From NCBI GenBank assembly GCA_030428705.1, contig JAUIDI010000006.1:124001-188000 (forward strand): a DNA stretch of 64,000 nt, read 5' to 3'. The notes under the pieces are model-generated. The model was given only the letters and a program-made list of their open reading frames with translations, was not told where the DNA came from and did not search any database. Numbering within the stretch: position 1 is the stretch's first letter; every line of letters starts with the position of its first letter. This document shows, piece after piece, positions 60,064-64,000 of the stretch. The translations under genes were made by a program, and so were the position numbers. This DNA is from Bacteroidia bacterium. Its GTDB lineage: Bacteria > Bacteroidota > Bacteroidia > Flavobacteriales > Flavobacteriaceae.

Positions 60064-61308
60064 ATGGGTTGTAGCAGTTGTTCGACCGGTAAGGACGGAC
60101 AGCCACGAGGATGCAAGAACAACGGGACTTGTGGTACCGATGGTTGTAATAAATTAACGGTTTTCGATTGGCTTTCGAACATGTCGCTCCCCAATGGGGA
60201 AAAACCTTTTGACTGTGTCGAAGTACGATTCAAGAACAGTAGAAAAGAATTTTTCAGAAACTCTGAGAACCTCTCCCTTTCTATAGGAGATATCGTAGCT
60301 ACCCAAGCGCAATCGGGGCATGACGTTGGTATGGTGACCCTTGTCGGAGAACTCGTCAAGGTTCAGATGAAACGTAAAAAGGTAGATTTCAACGACCCTG
60401 AGCTTCCGAAAGTTTACAGAAAAGCTTCCCAAAAAGACATAGATGTTTGGCAGAAATGCCGCAATCGCGAGGAAGAGATTAAGAAACGCTCGCGCGAGAT
60501 AGCGATTATCCTTAAACTCCAAATGAAAATTTCCGATGTGGAGTTTCAGGGCGATGGTTCGAAGGCCACATTTTATTATACGGCCGAGGAGCGTGTTGAT
60601 TTTCGTCAGTTAATCAAAGACATGGCGAAGGCCTTTGGCATCCGTATCGAAATGCGCCAAATCGGTTATCGACAGGAAGCACAACGGTTAGGTGGAATAG
60701 GATCTTGCGGTCGCGAACTTTGCTGTTCGACTTGGCTGACCGATTTCAGGTCGGTAAGTACGTCTGCGGCACGGTATCAGCAATTGTCGCTCAATCCTCA
60801 AAAATTGGCCGGTCAGTGCGGCAAATTGAAGTGCTGTCTAAATTATGAGCTCGATGTATATCTCGAGGCGCTTAAAGATTTTCCGTCTTCCGATACCAAG
60901 TTATTGACCGAGAAAGGAGTTGCGTTTTGCCAAAAGGTGGACATCTTCAAGGCTACCTTATGGTTTTCCTATAAAGACGAACCGGCGAACTGGCATGCCT
61001 TGAAAAAAGATCAGGTCAACGAGATTTTGGGAAAGAATAAAAAGAAGGAAAAAGTTGCCAGCCTTGAAGAATATGCCGTGGAAAATACCGTTGAAGAAAA
61101 GGTGGTGTTCGAGAATGTTGTCGGAGAAGATAGTCTTACCCGTTTTGACCGGCCCAAAAGATCAAGAAAACGAAATAATAGAAACAAGGGGAGAAAACAA
61201 AATCGTAGCAAGGAGAATGCGCCTAGAGGAAATCAGACTGCGAACAAAAACGGCAACAATAGTAAAAAGCGAAGAAACCCAAGGAAAAAACGTCAAAATA
61301 ATGCGTAG
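60064..61308 (+). CDS. ricT: PSP1 domain protein RicT
   Basis: A 414-residue PSP1/RicT protein. The core (about 35-300) has DCVEVRFKNSRKEFFRN, GDIVATQAQSGHDVGMVTLVGELV and the RicT cysteine motifs GSCGRELCCSTW and GQCGKLKCCLNYE. Two extras are seen: an N-terminal Cys-rich stretch (MGCSSCSTGKDG, GCKNNGTCGTDGC) and a basic Asn/Lys/Arg-rich tail of about 60 residues. In Bacillus RicT works with RicA and RicF in RNA processing; those partners are not nearby here. It overlaps gldH by 8 bases (ATGCGTAG). Confidence 0.92.
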   Translation: MGCSSCSTGKDGQPRGCKNNGTCGTDGCNKLTVFDWLSNMSLPNGEKPFDCVEVRFKNSRKEFFRNSENLSLSIGDIVATQAQSGHDVGMVTLVGELVKVQMKRKKVDFNDPELPKVYRKASQKDIDVWQKCRNREEEIKKRSREIAIILKLQMKISDVEFQGDGSKATFYYTAEERVDFRQLIKDMAKAFGIRIEMRQIGYRQEAQRLGGIGSCGRELCCSTWLTDFRSVSTSAARYQQLSLNPQKLAGQCGKLKCCLNYELDVYLEALKDFPSSDTKLLTEKGVAFCQKVDIFKATLWFSYKDEPANWHALKKDQVNEILGKNKKKEKVASLEEYAVENTVEEKVVFENVVGEDSLTRFDRPKRSRKRNNRNKGRKQNRSKENAPRGNQTANKNGNNSKKRRNPRKKRQNNA

Positions 61309-61786
61309 TAGCGTCCTGCTTATATTTTTGGTATTTGTTACGATAGCTTCTTGTAATGGGAACCTTGTAAAGTCTGAATTCAGGCCTACGGACAATGGGG
61401 TATGGAACAAGGATAGTATCATGGAATTCGAGTTTACCGAAATCGATACGGTTCGAAGACACAACATGTTCATTAATCTACGAAACGACGAAGATTTTCC
61501 TTACAATAATTTATTTTTGATAGCGGAACTTAGTTTTCCTTCGGGCGATATAGTCACGGATACTTTGGAGTATGAGATGGCCAAACCTGATGGCCAATGG
61601 TTGGGCAAAGGTTTTGGCAGCATAAAGGAAAATAAACTGTGGTATAAAGAAAACATCGTTTTTCCTTCCTCGGGCGTATATACTCTACGCTTGGCCCATG
61701 CGATGCGAAAAAATGGAAATGTTGAGGGCGTTGCCAATTTGGAAGGAGTAACCGATGTCGGTTATGAAATACTAAAAAGTAATTAG
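61301..61786 (+). CDS. gldH: gliding motility lipoprotein GldH
   Basis: A 161-residue lipoprotein: signal peptide MRSSVLLIFLVFVTIASC with Cys 18, then the GldH pattern with GVWNKDSIMEFEFTEIDTVRRHNMFINLRNDEDFPYNNLFLIAELSFP and GYEILKSN at the end. GldH is needed for gliding and for stability of the type IX motor in Flavobacterium. ATG 61301 overlaps the ricT stop; a longer frame upstream is only the ricT shadow. The order ricT, gldH, penicillin-binding protein is usual in this family. Confidence 0.94.
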   Translation: MRSSVLLIFLVFVTIASCNGNLVKSEFRPTDNGVWNKDSIMEFEFTEIDTVRRHNMFINLRNDEDFPYNNLFLIAELSFPSGDIVTDTLEYEMAKPDGQWLGKGFGSIKENKLWYKENIVFPSSGVYTLRLAHAMRKNGNVEGVANLEGVTDVGYEILKSN

Positions 61787-61794
61787 GAAAGAAT

Positions 61795-64000
61795 ATGGCA
61801 AAGGCCGTAAAGAAAAAAGAAAATAAAGGCTTTTTCAAGTTCATCAAGTGGTTCTGGATATTGTTCACTGCCGGTATTCTTTCCGTTTTATTGTTGTTCC
61901 TTTTGGCCTCTTGGGGAGTTTTGGGGCCGTTGCCTACCTACGAATCCCTTGAAAATCCGCAGACCAATCTGGCCTCACAGATTATTTCTTCCGATGGCGA
62001 ATTGTTGGGAAAGTTTTATTTGGATGACAATCGAACCGATGTTTCCTATGAAGATTTACCGGAAAATTTGGTAAATGCTTTAATTGCTAGTGAAGACGTA
62101 CGTTTTTATGATCATTCGGGCATTGATGCCCGTGGAACGTTAAGAGCACTTTTCTTTTTAGGGAAAAGGGGCGGTGCCAGTACCATTACCCAGCAGTTGG
62201 CACGTCAGATATACGTGGGCCCGAGGTCGCGAAGCAAATTTGAAACGATAAAACAAAAAACCAAGGAGTGGGTCATCGCCACGCAACTCGAACGCAGGTA
62301 TACCAAAGAAGAGATTATCAAGATGTACTTGAATATTTACGATTTCGGCAATAATGCCGATGGTATTCGATCCGCATCACGTATCTATTTCGGCAAAGAA
62401 CCTAAAGATTTGAAGATAGAAGAGTCGGCCATGTTGGTGGGTATGTTGCAGAACTCGTCGCTTTACAATCCGTTACGACGTGAAGAACTGACTTGGAAAA
62501 AAAGAAATACCGTTTTGGGGCAATTGGCCAAATACGAGTATATCAGTGAAGCTGAAAAAGATTCGCTCCAAGCACTTGAGATTAACTTAAACTACCATCC
62601 AGAATCACATCGCGATGGTATCGCCACCTATTTTAGGATGTACCTTCAGGGATTTATGAACGATTGGATTAAAAAAAATCCGAAACCGGCCTTGGAAGGA
62701 GAAAGGGATAAATGGAACCTGTACCTTGACGGTTTGAGGATCTATACCACGATTGACTCAAGAATGCAGCAGAATGCCGAAGATGCTGCTGCTCAGCATA
62801 TGGAACGCCTACAATCCGTATTTTTCTCCCAGATTACCCCTCAAGACAAGACTGCACCATTCGTTGACTTGACACCTGAAGAAATCGATGCAATAATGGA
62901 GCGCGCCATCAAAACGTCTGAACGATGGCGTAAAATGAAAGCGGCCGGAAGGTCGGAAGAAGAAATTCGTGAGTCGTTTACCAAAAAGACCGAAATGTCT
63001 GTCTTTGACTGGAAAAGTGATGCCCATGAAAAAGATACGATAATGACCCCCTTGGATTCTATACGGTATTATAAATCGTTTTTGCGAACCGCGATGATGT
63101 CGATGGAACCGCAGACAGGTCATGTAAAGGCATGGGTCGGCGGAGTTGATTATAGACATTTTCAGTATGACAATGTATATCAGGGAGCAAGACAAGTAGG
63201 GTCTACCTTTAAACCTTTTGTCTATGCCGCGGCAATCGACCAACTACGTTTATCTCCCTGCGATACTTTACCCGACACACAATATTGTATAGAAGCCAAT
63301 AAACATGGCAATCCAGAACCTTGGTGCCCGAAAAACACAGATGGTACGTACTCGGGCAAGAGTTATACGCTTAAGAATGCTTTGGCAAACTCTAAAAATT
63401 CGGTAACGGCACAATTGATAGATATGGTCGGCCCGAAATCGGTGGTCAATATCGTCAATAACCTGGGGCTTGACAGAGACATTCCAGCAGTTCCATCGAT
63501 TGCATTGGGCACACATGATTTTAACGTTTATGAAGTTGTTGGGGCCTACGGTGCTTTTGCCAATCAAGGGGTATATGTAAAACCGGTTATGGTTACCAGG
63601 ATTGAAGACAAAAACGGTACGGTTCTGTACGAATACATTCCTGAAACAAAGGATGTGTTGAGCAAAGATGTTGCCTATGCAATGGTCAATCTTATGGAAG
63701 GGGTTACCGAAAGTGGTTCAGGCATGCGGTTGAGGCACAGTAGTATGAAGAACTCCAAGGTCTATAAAGAGGTTGTTACGGGGTATCCTTACGAATTCAA
63801 GAATCCGATCGCGGGCAAGACAGGAACGACGCAAAATCAAAGCGATGGATGGTTTATGGGTATGGTACCCAACTTGGTGACCGGGGTTTGGGTCGGTGGT
63901 GAAGAGCGATCGATCCACTTTAAGACCACTACGTATGGTCAAGGTGCGGCAATGGCACTTCCGATATGGGGACTTTATATGAAAAAGAACTATGAAAATG
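61795..64000 (+). CDS. class A penicillin-binding protein (PBP1A type), 3' end missing
   Basis: 735 codons are visible and the frame is still open at the window end. A cytoplasmic basic start and one transmembrane helix (about 17-42) precede the glycosyltransferase-51 domain with catalytic Glu100 (ASEDVRFYDHSGID) and GASTITQQLARQ. The transpeptidase domain has S470 in GSTFKPF, the SKN triad near residue 541 and K675 in GKTGTTQNQSDGWF. It polymerises and cross-links peptidoglycan. It starts 8 bases after gldH. Confidence 0.95.
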   Translation, partial: MAKAVKKKENKGFFKFIKWFWILFTAGILSVLLLFLLASWGVLGPLPTYESLENPQTNLASQIISSDGELLGKFYLDDNRTDVSYEDLPENLVNALIASEDVRFYDHSGIDARGTLRALFFLGKRGGASTITQQLARQIYVGPRSRSKFETIKQKTKEWVIATQLERRYTKEEIIKMYLNIYDFGNNADGIRSASRIYFGKEPKDLKIEESAMLVGMLQNSSLYNPLRREELTWKKRNTVLGQLAKYEYISEAEKDSLQALEINLNYHPESHRDGIATYFRMYLQGFMNDWIKKNPKPALEGERDKWNLYLDGLRIYTTIDSRMQQNAEDAAAQHMERLQSVFFSQITPQDKTAPFVDLTPEEIDAIMERAIKTSERWRKMKAAGRSEEEIRESFTKKTEMSVFDWKSDAHEKDTIMTPLDSIRYYKSFLRTAMMSMEPQTGHVKAWVGGVDYRHFQYDNVYQGARQVGSTFKPFVYAAAIDQLRLSPCDTLPDTQYCIEANKHGNPEPWCPKNTDGTYSGKSYTLKNALANSKNSVTAQLIDMVGPKSVVNIVNNLGLDRDIPAVPSIALGTHDFNVYEVVGAYGAFANQGVYVKPVMVTRIEDKNGTVLYEYIPETKDVLSKDVAYAMVNLMEGVTESGSGMRLRHSSMKNSKVYKEVVTGYPYEFKNPIAGKTGTTQNQSDGWFMGMVPNLVTGVWVGGEERSIHFKTTTYGQGAAMALPIWGLYMKKNYEN

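Noticed and set aside
61055-61300. upstream extension of the gldH frame
   Set aside because: Overlaps ricT out of frame and would destroy the lipoprotein signal peptide.
1-64000. CRISPR arrays, tRNA/rRNA genes, insertion sequences, prophage
   Set aside because: Looked for by eye on both strands; no repeat-spacer pattern, cloverleaf, transposase or phage structural gene was found. A covariance-model tRNA scan would be more sensitive.

Overview
The window reads as a chromosomal segment of a marine-type member of the Flavobacteriaceae (Bacteroidota). The evidence is the gliding/type IX secretion genes sprE and gldH, several protein families largely confined to this group (DUF6341, DUF6427, DUF6168, DUF4292, DUF4254, DUF5687), an ATP synthase operon without atpD and atpC, and promoters of the Bacteroidota form TTG - about 20 nt - TAnnTTTG. 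Genus cannot be fixed from sequence reading alone. No rRNA, tRNA, CRISPR array, insertion sequence or prophage was seen.

Layout. 1-6714: surface polysaccharide block (end of an O-antigen ligase/polymerase, two GT2 and one GT4 glycosyltransferases, a second polymerase-like protein, a WecA/TagO-type initiating transferase and a UDP-glucuronate decarboxylase). 6715-7266: a 0.55 kb gap with a repeated 18-mer and a possible RNA fold. 7267-11660: purD, DUF6341/DUF6427/DUF4254 genes and a GT9 heptosyltransferase-like gene. 11668-14861: a TetR regulator next to three arsenosugar-associated genes (arsS, peroxidase-like, DUF2064), with four ACC-N4-GGT dyads in the surrounding intergenic DNA. 15473-20660: degP, a CbpA-type J protein, thioredoxin, an unknown small gene, a patatin and a PaaE-like ferredoxin reductase. 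20876-27967: a YciI/ECF42 sigma pair, an ABC exporter pair, a run of small minus-strand accessory genes and a GlxA-type AraC regulator.

28262-37122 is a long co-directional block: sprE, bactofilin, atpZ/I, DUF6168, then atpB-E-F-H-A-G. It has a clear internal promoter before atpB, a perfect 15-bp hairpin between atpE and atpF, and a terminator after atpG. 37245-42178 is an envelope block (flippase, dut, TPR protein, DUF4292 lipoprotein, EnvC-like). 42194-48636 holds an aldo/keto reductase, a membrane-anchored winged-helix regulator divergent from an S41 peptidase with a helically phased repeat array between them, a thioesterase, a HU-SPOR fusion and dprA. 48775-57333, mostly minus strand, holds a 1241-aa carboxypeptidase-regulatory/macroglobulin/TonB-plug protein without a barrel, trpS, glsB, plsC (+), and an operon of lipoprotein, ECF sigma factor and a protein that appears to span both membranes (cytoplasmic anti-sigma-like end, one helix, about 200-residue linker, outer-membrane barrel). 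57417-64000: recA, a probable small RNA with a strong terminator, trhO, RicT, gldH and a class A penicillin-binding protein cut by the window end.

The strongest candidates for an unusual system are the trans-envelope sigma/anti-sigma operon (54760-57333), the small RNA between recA and trhO, the regulator/repeat-array/peptidase module at 43115-45830, and the set of TetR-like dyads around the arsenosugar genes. Start codons were chosen by family length and motif position; TTG or GTG starts are flagged where no ATG fits.
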